Shown here piece by piece: positions 9,297 through 18,136 of a stretch of 64,000 bases of DNA. This DNA is from Bacillota bacterium. GTDB taxonomy: Bacteria > Bacillota > Clostridia > Christensenellales > CAG-138. The position numbers and the translations under genes were made by a program. Under the pieces are notes generated by a model. That model had not been told where the DNA came from. It did not search any database and saw only the letters and a program-made list of their open reading frames with translations. The stretch lies in contig JAEWUO010000013.1 in the NCBI GenBank assembly GCA_023459335.1, forward strand, positions 59,313-123,312, in the 5' to 3' direction. Numbering within the stretch: the first letter of the stretch is position 1; every line of letters begins with the position of its first letter.

Positions 9297-9725
9297 ATGA
9301 AAGGCGATACGTTAACGTGCCTGCGCGCCGAGGCAAAGCGTCGGCTGCTCGGGTATCGGAGAAATCAGTCGCGCGCGTTCCGCGCGGCCGCGCTGCGCGA
9401 AGAAAGGGGTTCCATGCTCGGATGGCTGCGCGCAATCAACGCGGCGCGGGCGTATTTCCGCGCGATCAACCCCGCAAAGGAACGGTTCATGTGCCGCCTG
9501 TTCGGGCTGGAAACGCCTTTGCCGCGCAGCCAGCCTGTCCGGGCGCGAATGATCCGGCTGAGTATGGAACTCAGCGTGTCGGAGTCCACGCTTTATAAAT
9601 GGCGGGACGACATCCTAGAAATCGTTCTCTACGCGGCAATCGAATACGGCGTGGTCGCGCTGTTCGGGGCGGAGACGGAGACGGAGCGCGGCGGCAGGGT
9701 ATGGCCGGAGACGGATCTCGATTGA
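9297..9725 (+). CDS. Small protein with C-terminal HTH-like segment, function unknown
   Basis: The ATG at 9297 has a strong ribosome site (AAGGAGG), giving 142 residues rich in Arg and Ala. Residues about 85-125 (MIRLSMELSVSESTLYKWRDDILEIV) look like a helix-turn-helix of the kind found at the C-terminus of phage late regulators (ArpU/RinA-like). The match is weak and no family is assigned. The unusual palindromes in its promoter would fit an autoregulated DNA-binding protein. Confidence 0.6.
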   Translation: MKGDTLTCLRAEAKRRLLGYRRNQSRAFRAAALREERGSMLGWLRAINAARAYFRAINPAKERFMCRLFGLETPLPRSQPVRARMIRLSMELSVSESTLYKWRDDILEIVLYAAIEYGVVALFGAETETERGGRVWPETDLD

Positions 9726-9818
9726 CGCTGACGCTGCGCGGATGTTAGAATTCGAAAAGACCGCCGCTTACGATTCGGCGTGCGGATGAATACAACAAAG
9801 ATGCAGCGAGGATATGCC

Positions 9819-10505
9819 GTGGCAAACACCTTTCGCCTCCGGGCCGGCCGGTACGACGTGACCGTGACCAGAAAGCGCATGAAAAACCTCTACCTGCGCG
9901 TGCTGCCGCAAGGGGGCGGGCTGACGGTCAGCGCGCCGCTGCGCACGAGCGAGGCGGAGATTTCCCGATTCGTGCTCAGCCGCGAGGACTGGATCGAACG
10001 GCAGCTCGCGAAACAGTCGGCAGCGGGGCCGCGCCGTTATGAAGACGGGGAGGAAATTCCTTATTTCGGGAAACGGCTGACCCTTAGCGTCATCCCCGTC
10101 GCCGGAAGAAATGGCGCCATGTTAAGGGGCGACGCGCTGGAGCTTCGGATCAAGCAGGGCGCGGACGAAAAGGCGCGAAAAAAGCTGGTTGACGCCTGGT
10201 ACCGCGCGGAGCTCTACGAAGCGGCGGGGACGATGCTGCCCGCCGTCGAGCGCACGGTCGGCAAGCGCGCGGGCGAACTGCGGGTGCGGGATATGAAAAC
10301 CCGCTGGGGCACCTGCAACGTCAAGACGGCGAACGTGACGCTCAATCTCCGCCTTGCGGAGAAACCGGCGGAGTGCCTCAGGTATGTGCTGACCCACGAA
10401 CTCTGCCACCTGCACGAGCCGGGGCACGGGGAACGGTTCTGGCGGCGGATGGATCTGTATTACCCGGACTGGAAACGCGTGCGAAAACTCCTGAAAACGA
10501 GATAG
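9819..10505 (+). CDS. YgjP-like (DUF45) zinc metallopeptidase
   Basis: A 228-residue protein if started at GTG 9819, which has GCGAGGA six bases upstream; an in-frame ATG at 9801 is the alternative. The N-terminal beta-rich part (YDVTVTRKRMKNLYLRVLP) leads to MKTRWGTCNVKTANVTLNLRL and the zinc motif THELCHLHEPGHGERFW (HExxH with a downstream His), the pattern of the DUF45/WLM-like M48-related metallopeptidases. Its cellular target is not known. A terminator follows directly. Confidence 0.85.
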   Translation: MANTFRLRAGRYDVTVTRKRMKNLYLRVLPQGGGLTVSAPLRTSEAEISRFVLSREDWIERQLAKQSAAGPRRYEDGEEIPYFGKRLTLSVIPVAGRNGAMLRGDALELRIKQGADEKARKKLVDAWYRAELYEAAGTMLPAVERTVGKRAGELRVRDMKTRWGTCNVKTANVTLNLRLAEKPAECLRYVLTHELCHLHEPGHGERFWRRMDLYYPDWKRVRKLLKTR

Positions 10506-10507
10506 AC

Positions 10508-10538
10508 ACAAAGCCGGAGCTGTTCGCTCCGGCTTTGT
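10508..10538. terminator. Bidirectional intrinsic terminator
   Basis: ACAAAGCCGGAGC-tgttc-GCTCCGGCTTTGT is a 13-bp perfect stem between the converging metallopeptidase gene and bioY. Confidence 0.85.
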
Positions 10539-10553
10539 TCACCGTCGTGGCAA

Positions 10554-11120
10554 TCAGGCCAGATTATTTTTCTGCAAAACCGGTATCATACGCCTCGCGA
10601 TCAGCGCGGCGACGACGCTCTTTACAAGATCGCCCGGCACGAACACGAGGAAGCAGTACAGCACCGCCGTCCAGACGGAGACCCGGTTTCCGAGATAATA
10701 GTTGCTTAGAAAGTAGAAGTAAGTCGTACCCAGAACGTAGACGGCGAGCAGGCCGGCGAGCGCCGCGCCCATCAGCCGCCAGAACGACGGCTGCGCCGCT
10801 TTGCGCGCGATCGCGCCCGTGACGAACGCTCCGGCGACGAAGCCGATCAGGTAGCCGAACGAGGGTTTGAGGACATAGCCGATGCCGCCCCCCTGCGTGA
10901 ACACGGGGATGCCGACGAGCCCGACCGCGAGGTAAACGAGCGCGCTCGCCGCGCCGAGCTTTCTGCCAAGCAGCATACCCGCGAGTACGATGAAAAACGT
11001 CTGCATCGTAAACGGCACGAGCGGCACGGGGATGCGGATAAACGCGCCGACCGCGATGAGCGCCGCGAACAGCGCGACGAGGATCATTTTATAGGTGCGG
11101 GATTTGGCGACGGGGTTCAT
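10554..11120 (-). CDS. bioY: Biotin transporter BioY (ECF S-component)
   Basis: A 188-residue membrane protein with six predicted helices. It binds biotin and works with an ECF energising module (EcfA1/A2/T), which is not in this window. The family signature is clear: ALIAVGAFIRIPVPLVPFTMQTFFIVLAGMLLG near the N-terminus and PSFGYLIGFVAGAFVTG in the middle. It lies 59 bases after birA on the same strand and is probably in the BirA-controlled transcript. Confidence 0.95.
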   Translation of the reverse strand: MNPVAKSRTYKMILVALFAALIAVGAFIRIPVPLVPFTMQTFFIVLAGMLLGRKLGAASALVYLAVGLVGIPVFTQGGGIGYVLKPSFGYLIGFVAGAFVTGAIARKAAQPSFWRLMGAALAGLLAVYVLGTTYFYFLSNYYLGNRVSVWTAVLYCFLVFVPGDLVKSVVAALIARRMIPVLQKNNLA

Positions 11121-11179
11121 CTGGGTTTTCTCCTTAAAATTGGAATCTAGTTTCGTTTATGCCTGCAGCGCAGCTGCAA

Positions 11180-12154
11180 CTAAAAAACCTTTACGCTGAT
11201 TTCGCCGGAAGAGAGGGTTTCGCGCCTGCCATCGCCGTATTCCACGACAAGGCGGCACTTTTCGTCCACGTCCAGCGCGCGGGCGGGCGTTTCGCGCTCT
11301 CCGGCGAGCACGGTGACCATCTTCCCCAGCACGAAACTTCGGCGGCGGTATTCCGCGTTGGTCTCCGCGCTGCCGAGGCTGCGGTAAAGCGGGAGAAAGC
11401 GGTTGAGGTACTCCGCGATCATGCGGTTTTTTCCGTCGGGGACGGAAGCGGGGAGCACGCTGCCCGCGACCGCGCGGATTTCCGCCGGAAAGCCGCCCGC
11501 GGGTTCGTATACGTTGATGCCGGAACCCAATATCGCGTAGTCGAACTGTCCGCTCTCCATGTCGAACGAACCTTCCGTCAGGATGCCGCAGATCTTTTTT
11601 CCGTCTAGGAACACGTCGTTGACCCACTTGATCGCGGCGGGTTTGCCGGAGAGGGCCTCCACCGCGCCGCAGACCGCGACCGCCGCGGTCGTGGTGATCA
11701 GCGTCGCGTCGTCCGGCGCGATTTTGGGTTTGAGCAGGAGGGAAACGTAGACGCCCGTGCCCTGCGGGGAATAGAAGCTCCGCCCCTTGCGCCCGCGCCC
11801 GCCGGTCTGTTGGGCGGCGATGACGACCGTCCCTTCCGGCGCGCCCTGATTCGCGAGCTCGCGCAAGACGAGGTTGGTGGAGTCCACGGAATCGTACACG
11901 CGGAGGTCGAGGGCTTGCGCTTCGCCGGTGAGGTACTGGCGGATGCCGCTTGCGGAGAGCACGTCGCTTTCCGCCGCGAGGCAGTAACCGCGGTTGGGCA
12001 CGGCCTGAATCGGGTAGCCGTCCGCTTGCAGGGCTTTGATCGCCTTCCAGACCGCATTTCGGCTCACGCCGAGGGCGCGGGCGATTTCCTCGCCGGAGAG
12101 GAAGGTGCTTTTGTTAGACTCCAGCAGTTGCTGGAGGTGGATTTGTACGGTCAT
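11180..12154 (-). CDS. birA: Biotin-protein ligase and biotin operon repressor BirA
   Basis: A 324-residue bifunctional protein. The N-terminal winged helix (about 1-65, EEIARALGVSRNAVWKAIKALQADGY) binds the operator. The central domain activates biotin as biotinyl-AMP and attaches it to carboxylase BCCP subunits, with GRGRKGRSF (about 118) and KWVNDVFLDGKKICGIL. A C-terminal SH3-like domain follows. The ATG at 12154 follows AAGGAG. Its own promoter carries a perfect BirA-type operator, so it appears autoregulated together with bioY. Confidence 0.95.
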   Translation of the reverse strand: MTVQIHLQQLLESNKSTFLSGEEIARALGVSRNAVWKAIKALQADGYPIQAVPNRGYCLAAESDVLSASGIRQYLTGEAQALDLRVYDSVDSTNLVLRELANQGAPEGTVVIAAQQTGGRGRKGRSFYSPQGTGVYVSLLLKPKIAPDDATLITTTAAVAVCGAVEALSGKPAAIKWVNDVFLDGKKICGILTEGSFDMESGQFDYAILGSGINVYEPAGGFPAEIRAVAGSVLPASVPDGKNRMIAEYLNRFLPLYRSLGSAETNAEYRRRSFVLGKMVTVLAGERETPARALDVDEKCRLVVEYGDGRRETLSSGEISVKVF

Positions 12155-12175
12155 GGGAGATTCTCCTTAGGGGGT

Positions 12176-12204
12176 AGTATAAGGGAGGGGAAAGGGAATG
12201 TCAA
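12176..12204 (-). promoter_or_regulatory. Sigma-A promoter of birA-bioY
   Basis: On the minus strand, TTGACA (12199-12204), a 17-base spacer, then TATACT (12176-12181). Five of six bases match at -10 and all six at -35. The -35 box is part of the left arm of the operator at 12199-12228. Confidence 0.85.
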
Positions 12205-12228
12205 CCAATGTTACAATATTGGTTGACA
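12199..12228. promoter_or_regulatory. BirA operator
   Basis: An 11-bp perfect inverted repeat, TGTCAACCAAT / ATTGGTTGACA, spaced by 8. Read as half-sites TGTCAACC and GGTTGACA, the spacing is 14, which matches the known BirA box layout (TTGTNAACC-N14-16-GGTTNACAA). Its position over the -35 box explains repression by BirA-biotinyl-AMP. Confidence 0.85.
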
Positions 12229-12248
12229 TATTTACTTGGTTAAAATTG

Positions 12249-13319
12249 CTAATCATTTTCTATTTTTGACGCAGATTTAAGAGTGAAGTTTATCCAATTA
12301 TGCTTATCTAGCTCATTCTCTATTATTGTATTTGCAACGAAGCTAGCTGCACCCACAGATTGTGCTATTATACCTACTGGAACATTACCTGTAAAATAGC
12401 CAATAAAGGATGCAGGAATCGACAATAGTGTAACATATTTCGACCATCGTTTTATTTTCGGGAATCGCTGGTGCATTATCCTTGTTAAACGAGATTTCTG
12501 ATTATCAAATTCAAACTTAATATCTTCAGGTGATAATAAACCATCATTCTTGCTTTTTTTTATGATAATTCCTTCGACTTTTTCCTTAATTCTATGAACT
12601 TCGTCATAGTCTCGCCATTGTAAATACGTCTTGATTTCATTCTCTGTGCTTGCCATGATTTCACCAAAGCACTTGTCTTTTAGTCGAGCACAAGTTTGAC
12701 ATTGTTCAGTTAAGAGTTTCACAGGAGACCAGAAGTCATCTGGTAAAATAGAGCTAAAAACATCAACCAATCCGTTGTATTTCATAGAAGTTTGTAATGA
12801 GGTGTTTAGTTTTGATATACCAAATTTCATATTACATAATTCGATGGAACTACTATCAAATAAACATTGGCAGTCAAGAGATTGAGATAAGAATAGGCTC
12901 GCATATACATATCTAATTCTTGGATAACAGAATTCATTCTTACCAAATTTTAAGATCATGTGGTCTTTAGTGCTTGCACTTTGAGGATAGACCGTATGAA
13001 ATAATCTAATGTCCTTATCAATTTCCGAATCGATCTTCTCCCATACGTCGTCAGTAAGAATTGTGAAAGAGTTGATTTTCTCTACTAAACCAGCGGAATC
13101 GAGCATTTCAACGATTAATTTTAAAACTTGTACATTGTTTGAATCATATGTTCCTTTGGTATCATTGATTATCTTCCATATGTATTCAGGCAAAACGAGC
13201 TTATCAGCCCAAAGAAAGTAAGAGGGATGTAAGAAAAGATTCTCGTAATCAATATTGCATGGAGCGCAACTAGGATCAGGGTTACTTAAGGGTAGCCCTG
13301 TAATCAACATTTTGTTCAT
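12249..13319 (-). CDS. Hypothetical protein with C-terminal hydrophobic hairpin, AT-rich
   Basis: The ATG at 13319 follows GAGGTG, giving 356 residues; the frame also allows a start at 13349 without a good ribosome site. The N-terminus has closely spaced cysteines (DPSCAPCNIDYENLFLHP), the middle has another pair (QCQTCARLKDKC), and the end has two hydrophobic stretches (LLSIPASFIGYFTG and GIIAQSVGAASFVANTII). I recognise no family. Base composition is much more AT-rich than the flanking genes, which suggests recent acquisition. Confidence 0.6.
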   Translation of the reverse strand: MNKMLITGLPLSNPDPSCAPCNIDYENLFLHPSYFLWADKLVLPEYIWKIINDTKGTYDSNNVQVLKLIVEMLDSAGLVEKINSFTILTDDVWEKIDSEIDKDIRLFHTVYPQSASTKDHMILKFGKNEFCYPRIRYVYASLFLSQSLDCQCLFDSSSIELCNMKFGISKLNTSLQTSMKYNGLVDVFSSILPDDFWSPVKLLTEQCQTCARLKDKCFGEIMASTENEIKTYLQWRDYDEVHRIKEKVEGIIIKKSKNDGLLSPEDIKFEFDNQKSRLTRIMHQRFPKIKRWSKYVTLLSIPASFIGYFTGNVPVGIIAQSVGAASFVANTIIENELDKHNWINFTLKSASKIEND

Positions 13320-13382
13320 ACAAGTCACCTCAAAAACAGTATAAGACATTATACAATACTTTTTATGATAGTCAAAATATCA

Positions 13383-13408
13383 CCCCCGCCGACAACCGCC
13401 AGCGGGGG
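13383..13408 (-). terminator. Possible terminator after the ABC-2 permease gene
   Basis: CCCCCGC and GCGGGGG form a 7-bp stem with a 12-base loop. The minus strand then has only a weak T run (GATATTTTG). Confidence 0.5.
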
Positions 13409-13432
13409 CAACAAACATCCTTTTATGTAACC

Positions 13433-14287
13433 TTATCTCTTTTTTCTGGAGAGATTCAGAATCGACAGCCCCAGGAACAGTATTCCCGATACGACCATAA
13501 TTCCGATGCTCAAAATCGGCGTCACCTGCGTCTCCCCGATCTTGAACGACACCCCCATGAGCTCCTTGAAGTTCGTGACCACGCTTGCCGGCGCGCCCGC
13601 GAAGCTCGCCTTCAGCGCGTCCTCCATGATCACCTGCCGCAGCAATAATGCGCTGTGCGACGGCGGGAAGAGCTTGATGACCCACTGCACGCCGTTTGGC
13701 AGCTGCCCGATCGGGATATAGATGCCCGTCAGGAAGCCGATGACGGTGCCGATGATGGTGCTCGCGATGGAAAACGCGTTGTTGCTCTGGAAAAACGAAA
13801 CGAAGAAGAGCACCAGCGCGGTGTTGGAAAACGTCGAGATCAGGATCAGCCCGAACACCTTTAACAACTGCATCCCGCCGAGCAGCGTTCCTCCGCCCGC
13901 GAGGATATACATTTCGCACAGTACGAGCGCAACACAGCACATGATCACCCCGATGATGAACGCGCTGAGGATGTACCCGCCCGCGATGCTGACGCGCGCT
14001 AGCGGGGAGGAGCGGATGTCCTTGACGATCTTCTTGGATTTGTCCTCCACCATGGTGCCGAACGCGCCCATCGTGGTGGTCACCGAGGTGACCGCGATCA
14101 GCCCCGCGACGATCCAGCTGTCCATGATGAACCGCGCGCCGGAGATTCCCTCCATGCTGCTCGTCCAGACGTCGCCTAAAAACAGCGCGTACATGCCGAT
14201 GATGATGAACACCGACAGCAGCGAGAAGAACACGGACGCCTTATCTTTGAAGAAAACGAGGAGGTTGCGTTTCGTAAAATTAATCAT
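13433..14287 (-). CDS. ABC-2 type transporter permease
   Basis: A 284-residue permease with about six membrane helices, preceded by NLLVFFKDKASVFFSLLSVFIIIGMYALFLGD, which is typical of ABC-2 exporters of the daunorubicin/multidrug class. It follows the ATPase gene after 64 bases on the same strand and should form the exporter with it. The substrate is unknown; family members export drugs, antibiotics or lipids. Confidence 0.88.
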   Translation of the reverse strand: MINFTKRNLLVFFKDKASVFFSLLSVFIIIGMYALFLGDVWTSSMEGISGARFIMDSWIVAGLIAVTSVTTTMGAFGTMVEDKSKKIVKDIRSSPLARVSIAGGYILSAFIIGVIMCCVALVLCEMYILAGGGTLLGGMQLLKVFGLILISTFSNTALVLFFVSFFQSNNAFSIASTIIGTVIGFLTGIYIPIGQLPNGVQWVIKLFPPSHSALLLRQVIMEDALKASFAGAPASVVTNFKELMGVSFKIGETQVTPILSIGIMVVSGILFLGLSILNLSRKKR

Positions 14288-14351
14288 ATGGAATCCTCCT
14301 CACAGGCGGCAGGATACAAACAAATCGGGAGACGGCGTGATTTTAAGCGGA

Positions 14352-15266
14352 TCATTCGCGAATCTCCTTTCCGGTGATGGCGATAAACGCGTCGTCCATC
14401 GTGCCCGTCGTGACCGTAAAGCCGGAGATCTCGTTCTTATGCTCCTCTAATATCGGCAGCGCGGCGAGCGTGTTGGCCACGGGAACCGTGACGCGGTTGG
14501 CGACGAGCGCGGGCGAGAACCCCTTTTCGGCGAGCTTCGCCGCGAGCGCATCCGGTTCTTTCGCCACCAGCGTGAGTTTGTCGCTCGTGTAGCGCTCCTT
14601 CAGGTCGGAGGGCGTGCCTTTTGCGACGATGCTTCCGTTGTCGATGACGATCACGAAATCCGCCTCCGCCGCTTCTTCCATGTAATGCGTTGTGAGGAAG
14701 ATCGTCATGCCCGTGTCGCGCTGGAGTTTCGTGATGGTTTCCCATACGCTCTTGCGCGTCTGCGGGTCGAGGCCGGTGGTCGGTTCGTCGAGAAACAGGA
14801 TCTTCGGCGTGTTGACCAGCGCGCGGGCGATGTCGCAACGCCGCCGCTGACCGCCGGAGAGTTTCCCGTAGGGCCGCTTGAGAATTTCGACAATGCCGAC
14901 GCGGGATGCGACGTCCCGGATCACGGTTTCGCGCGCTTTGCCGCTCAGGCCGTAAAATCCCGCGCGGATGCGGAGATTTTCCTGCACGGTGAGCAGCGGG
15001 TCGAGCAGGCCGTCCTGAAACACAGCGCCGATGCTCCGGCGGATGGCGTTGTCGTCTTTTCCGAGCGTATGCCCGTCCACGACGATCGTACCCGCGTCCG
15101 CCTGCAAAAAAGTGCAGATGATGTCGATGGTGGTGGATTTTCCCGCGCCGTTGGGGCCGAGGAACGCGAAGATTTTCCCGCTCTCCACGTAAAAATCGAT
15201 CCCCTTGACCGCGTGTACCGCGCCGTACGATTTCTGCAGGCCGGCCACTTCGATGATGTGATCCAA
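14352..15266 (-). CDS. ABC transporter ATP-binding protein (DrrA-like)
   Basis: A 304-residue ATPase with Walker A GPNGAGKST (about 38), signature LSGGQRRRCDIARAL, Walker B KILFLDEPTTGLD and the H-loop LTTHYMEEA. The C-terminal domain after about 225 is the DUF4162-type extension common in DrrA/CcmA-like exporters. The start MDHIIEVAGLQKSY is the usual N-terminus. It forms an exporter with the permease gene downstream. Confidence 0.93.
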   Translation of the reverse strand: MDHIIEVAGLQKSYGAVHAVKGIDFYVESGKIFAFLGPNGAGKSTTIDIICTFLQADAGTIVVDGHTLGKDDNAIRRSIGAVFQDGLLDPLLTVQENLRIRAGFYGLSGKARETVIRDVASRVGIVEILKRPYGKLSGGQRRRCDIARALVNTPKILFLDEPTTGLDPQTRKSVWETITKLQRDTGMTIFLTTHYMEEAAEADFVIVIDNGSIVAKGTPSDLKERYTSDKLTLVAKEPDALAAKLAEKGFSPALVANRVTVPVANTLAALPILEEHKNEISGFTVTTGTMDDAFIAITGKEIRE

Positions 15267-15378
15267 TTCGGATACCCCCTCTGTGAAAATTGCCTCACTG
15301 CAAGGTATGATACCATACCGGCGCGTGAAGGCAATAGGGGTTGTGAAAATTCACTTGATTCGTCTTTTCAACTTGATT

Positions 15379-15408
15379 AAAAACCCCCGCCGTTCTGGAC
15401 TGGCGGGG
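15379..15408 (-). terminator. Terminator of the diguanylate cyclase gene
   Basis: On the minus strand, CCCCGCC-agtccagaac-GGCGGGG followed by GTTTTTAAT. It lies 23 bases after the stop codon. Confidence 0.85.
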
Positions 15409-15430
15409 AAGAACACATTCTGTTTTTCGG

Positions 15431-17659
15431 TTATTCCGCGACGACCACCCGGTCGCGGCCTTCGTTCTTCGCGCGGTAGAGCGCGCTGTCGGCGGACTTG
15501 AGCAGCCGCTCGGCGGACGACTCATCCTCCGGATAGACGGCGACGCCGATGGAGATCGTACACTTTGCCAGCGGCTTGCCGAGGTGGTACACCAGCATCT
15601 CTTTCACGCCGCAGCGAATTTCCTCCGCGCGCTCGCGCGTGTTCTCCTTCGTCGCGCCCGGGAGGACGACGAGAAACTCCTCCCCGCCGTACCGGCATAC
15701 GATATCCGACCCGCGGATGGATTGATTCAGGAATGCGCCGAGTTCCCTTAACAGCGCGTCCCCCGCGTCGTGGCCTTCCAGATCGTTGAACCGCTTGAAA
15801 TGATCGATGTCGAACATCATCACCCCGACGGGTTTCTGCTCGCGCGCGGCGCGGCTGAGCTCGCGTTCCAGCGTCTCCTCCATATAACGGCGGTTATACA
15901 GCCCCGTCAGCGAGTCCCGAATCGACTGCTGGCGCAGGGTCTCCTTGAGCTTCAGATTGGAGAGAGCGAGCGCGATGTGCTCCGCGACCATCGTGATGAT
16001 CTGCGCCTTATGCTCGGAATATTGCGGGCTGCCGGCGGGGTTTTCCGTATCGACGTGGTTCATGTGGAGGATGCCGATGGCTTCGCCGTTGACGAGAAGC
16101 GGGATGCACATGTAATCGCCCGTTTCTGGTCCTGTGATATGGCTGCACAGAAGGCCCGGGTGCTGCGCGTCCACGAGGTGGCTTCTTCCGCGCCGGATCG
16201 CCCAACAGCCCATCGGTTCAAAAACCGGTTCGGTGTACGTTTGTTCGCCCCACGTTCCCGCCGCTTCCGCGAGGTTTCGCGACTCCTTGATCAGATAGAG
16301 CGCGCCGCCGCTGAGCGGACAGATTTTCCTGATATATTGCGCGCTGATGGCGCAGGCCTCCGCAACATTCAGACAGCTTTGCAGCTGCTCGCCCATTTCG
16401 TTGACCAGATTCATCTCGCTGCTGCGTGTCTGCAGCTCTTTCACGCGTGCGGCAAGTTCGTCGTTCGCCAGCCGAAGCTGTTCCGACGCGCGGCGCTGCT
16501 GCGTGATGTCGATGCCTGTCGCGATGATATGGTCGAAATTGCCGTCCTTGTCCAGCGTGGAAGCGAACGTCCAGTAGACGAGATGCCGCTCGCCGTTTTT
16601 CGCGTGGATCTCGGTTTCAAACACGCCGAGTTTGTCGTTGCGAAAGAAAGTCTCGATCCGTTCCCTTGTGAATCGCGGTTCGAAAAAGCTGGACTCCCAG
16701 AGATGCTCGCCGCGCACTTCGCCAAACGTATAACCGGAGAGCTGCTCGCAGGAGCGGTTGAAGTGCGTAATCGCGCCGGTGTGATCCAGTACGACGATCA
16801 AAATCGCGGCGATATCGAGAATCGTGCTGGAAAAATCCCGTTCTCTTTTGAGCGCGGTTTCGGCTTGCTTCAGGTATGAAATATCGCGGATAGACGTCAG
16901 CAGGATATCGTCCTGTCCGCAGAATCGGATCAGGTCGGTATTGAGCAGTACGACGATGGGCGTTCCGATCTTGTGTTTGAAGATCGTCTCAAAATCGCGG
17001 ACCTTGCCGAGCTGATTGGTCAGATCGAGCAGTTTTTTTCTGTCCTCCGGTACGAGATAGAATTCCTTAATCGAAAGAGCCTCCAGCTCGTGTTCCGTAT
17101 AGCCGGTCATTTCCCGAATCGCGTTATTTGCGAGGAGCAGCTTGCCGCTCTTGCTGGTTACGGTGATACCGATCGGCGCGTTGCTGAAAAGCGCGTGGTA
17201 GTTGATGTCATGGGGTTCCGCTTCACCCGGACTTTTTTTATAATTCGTGATGTCCTGCAGCGAGGTCAGAAGAACGGTTTCGCCGTTGTAGTCGATGCTG
17301 TCGATATTTGCCAGCACGGTGCGGACGGATCCGTCGTGGTGCCGGACGTCCACCTCAAAATTGCGTACGCAGTTTGACTTGGCTAGCTGCGCGAGCAGCC
17401 GCTGTCGCGCGTCGGCATCCACGTAGAGAGCGCCGACGTTCGTGTTGACGTAATCCTCCAGCTTAACGTCGAGCATTTCCTGGATTGTCTGATTAAAACT
17501 GATGATGTTGCCGGAAGGACTGGTCACGATCAGCCCGACCGGAGCGGAATCGGAGAGCAATGCCAGAGCGGAATCGCTCGGGTTTGCCGCAGCGCTCTTC
17601 GGCGCGGCAGACGGTTCGCCTGCCGGCGATTTTGAAACTTGTTCCATCGAAACGGTCAC
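15431..17659 (-). CDS. Multi-PAS/GAF/GGDEF diguanylate cyclase
   Basis: A 742-residue cytoplasmic signalling protein that should make cyclic di-GMP. The order is three PAS domains (about 30-150, 165-290 and 300-420; for example APVGLIVTSPSGNIISFNQT and NAPIGITVTSKSGKLLLANN), a short coiled coil, a GAF domain (about 440-590), then GGDEF (about 600-740). The active loop is GGEEF and an RxxD product-inhibition site (RGSD) lies five residues before it, so it looks catalytically competent and feedback-controlled. No membrane segments are seen. The start is GTG 17659 or ATG 17647; AAGGGAG upstream is one base from the first and 13 from the second, so the choice is open. Confidence 0.9.
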   Translation of the reverse strand: MTVSMEQVSKSPAGEPSAAPKSAAANPSDSALALLSDSAPVGLIVTSPSGNIISFNQTIQEMLDVKLEDYVNTNVGALYVDADARQRLLAQLAKSNCVRNFEVDVRHHDGSVRTVLANIDSIDYNGETVLLTSLQDITNYKKSPGEAEPHDINYHALFSNAPIGITVTSKSGKLLLANNAIREMTGYTEHELEALSIKEFYLVPEDRKKLLDLTNQLGKVRDFETIFKHKIGTPIVVLLNTDLIRFCGQDDILLTSIRDISYLKQAETALKRERDFSSTILDIAAILIVVLDHTGAITHFNRSCEQLSGYTFGEVRGEHLWESSFFEPRFTRERIETFFRNDKLGVFETEIHAKNGERHLVYWTFASTLDKDGNFDHIIATGIDITQQRRASEQLRLANDELAARVKELQTRSSEMNLVNEMGEQLQSCLNVAEACAISAQYIRKICPLSGGALYLIKESRNLAEAAGTWGEQTYTEPVFEPMGCWAIRRGRSHLVDAQHPGLLCSHITGPETGDYMCIPLLVNGEAIGILHMNHVDTENPAGSPQYSEHKAQIITMVAEHIALALSNLKLKETLRQQSIRDSLTGLYNRRYMEETLERELSRAAREQKPVGVMMFDIDHFKRFNDLEGHDAGDALLRELGAFLNQSIRGSDIVCRYGGEEFLVVLPGATKENTRERAEEIRCGVKEMLVYHLGKPLAKCTISIGVAVYPEDESSAERLLKSADSALYRAKNEGRDRVVVAE

Positions 17660-17800
17660 ACTCCCTTTGGTTAAGATGGGTGGAAACCGAAATAATTTGC
17701 AACAACGAAATATCGGTTACAATTCGGTGAGATTCAACGCGATTATTTTATCACAAAGATGTTACAATGCAAAGGAATCTTCTCAGCGGTAAACCGTTAC

Positions 17801-17829
17801 AAAAAGTCCCGCCGCAGGGACGGGACTTT
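17801..17829 (-). terminator. Terminator after the DUF2892 gene
   Basis: The hairpin AAAGTCCCG / CGGGACTTT on the minus strand ends in TTTTTGT, 30 bases after the stop of the small membrane gene. Confidence 0.8.
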
Positions 17830-17858
17830 CCATTTTGCCTTTAAGCAGTACAAACCGG

Positions 17859-18053
17859 TTATTTTGCCTGATATGTGCTGCAATGAAACAGCGCGTACAG
17901 CGGGCAGTACCCGACGATCCCGGTCAGCAGGGGAATCAGGCCGACCAAGCCGATCCAGCGGATTCCGCCGGAAAGGAAGACGAGAAGACTTAACAGCGCG
18001 ACGCCCAATACGATGCGTATCCAACGATCCACCGTGCCAACATTCCGTTTCAT
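17859..18053 (-). CDS. DUF2892 small inner-membrane protein (YgaP N-terminal-like)
   Basis: 64 residues: a short amphipathic start (MKRNVGTVDRWIRIVLGVALL) and two helices ending GLIPLLTGIVGYCPLYALFHC, the DUF2892 pattern including the conserved CPLY segment. The ribosome site is GAAAGGAA. These proteins often accompany rhodanese, Rieske or redox genes, and here a Rieske protein lies upstream on the same strand. Exact role unknown. Confidence 0.88.
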   Translation of the reverse strand: MKRNVGTVDRWIRIVLGVALLSLLVFLSGGIRWIGLVGLIPLLTGIVGYCPLYALFHCSTYQAK

Positions 18054-18136
18054 AAATAATTCCTTCTTTCTGTTACAATCAATGATAAGTCCGAGTTTAT
18101 TCCACTGCGGGAGAAGAGTAGCTGCGTCTGCTGCGT

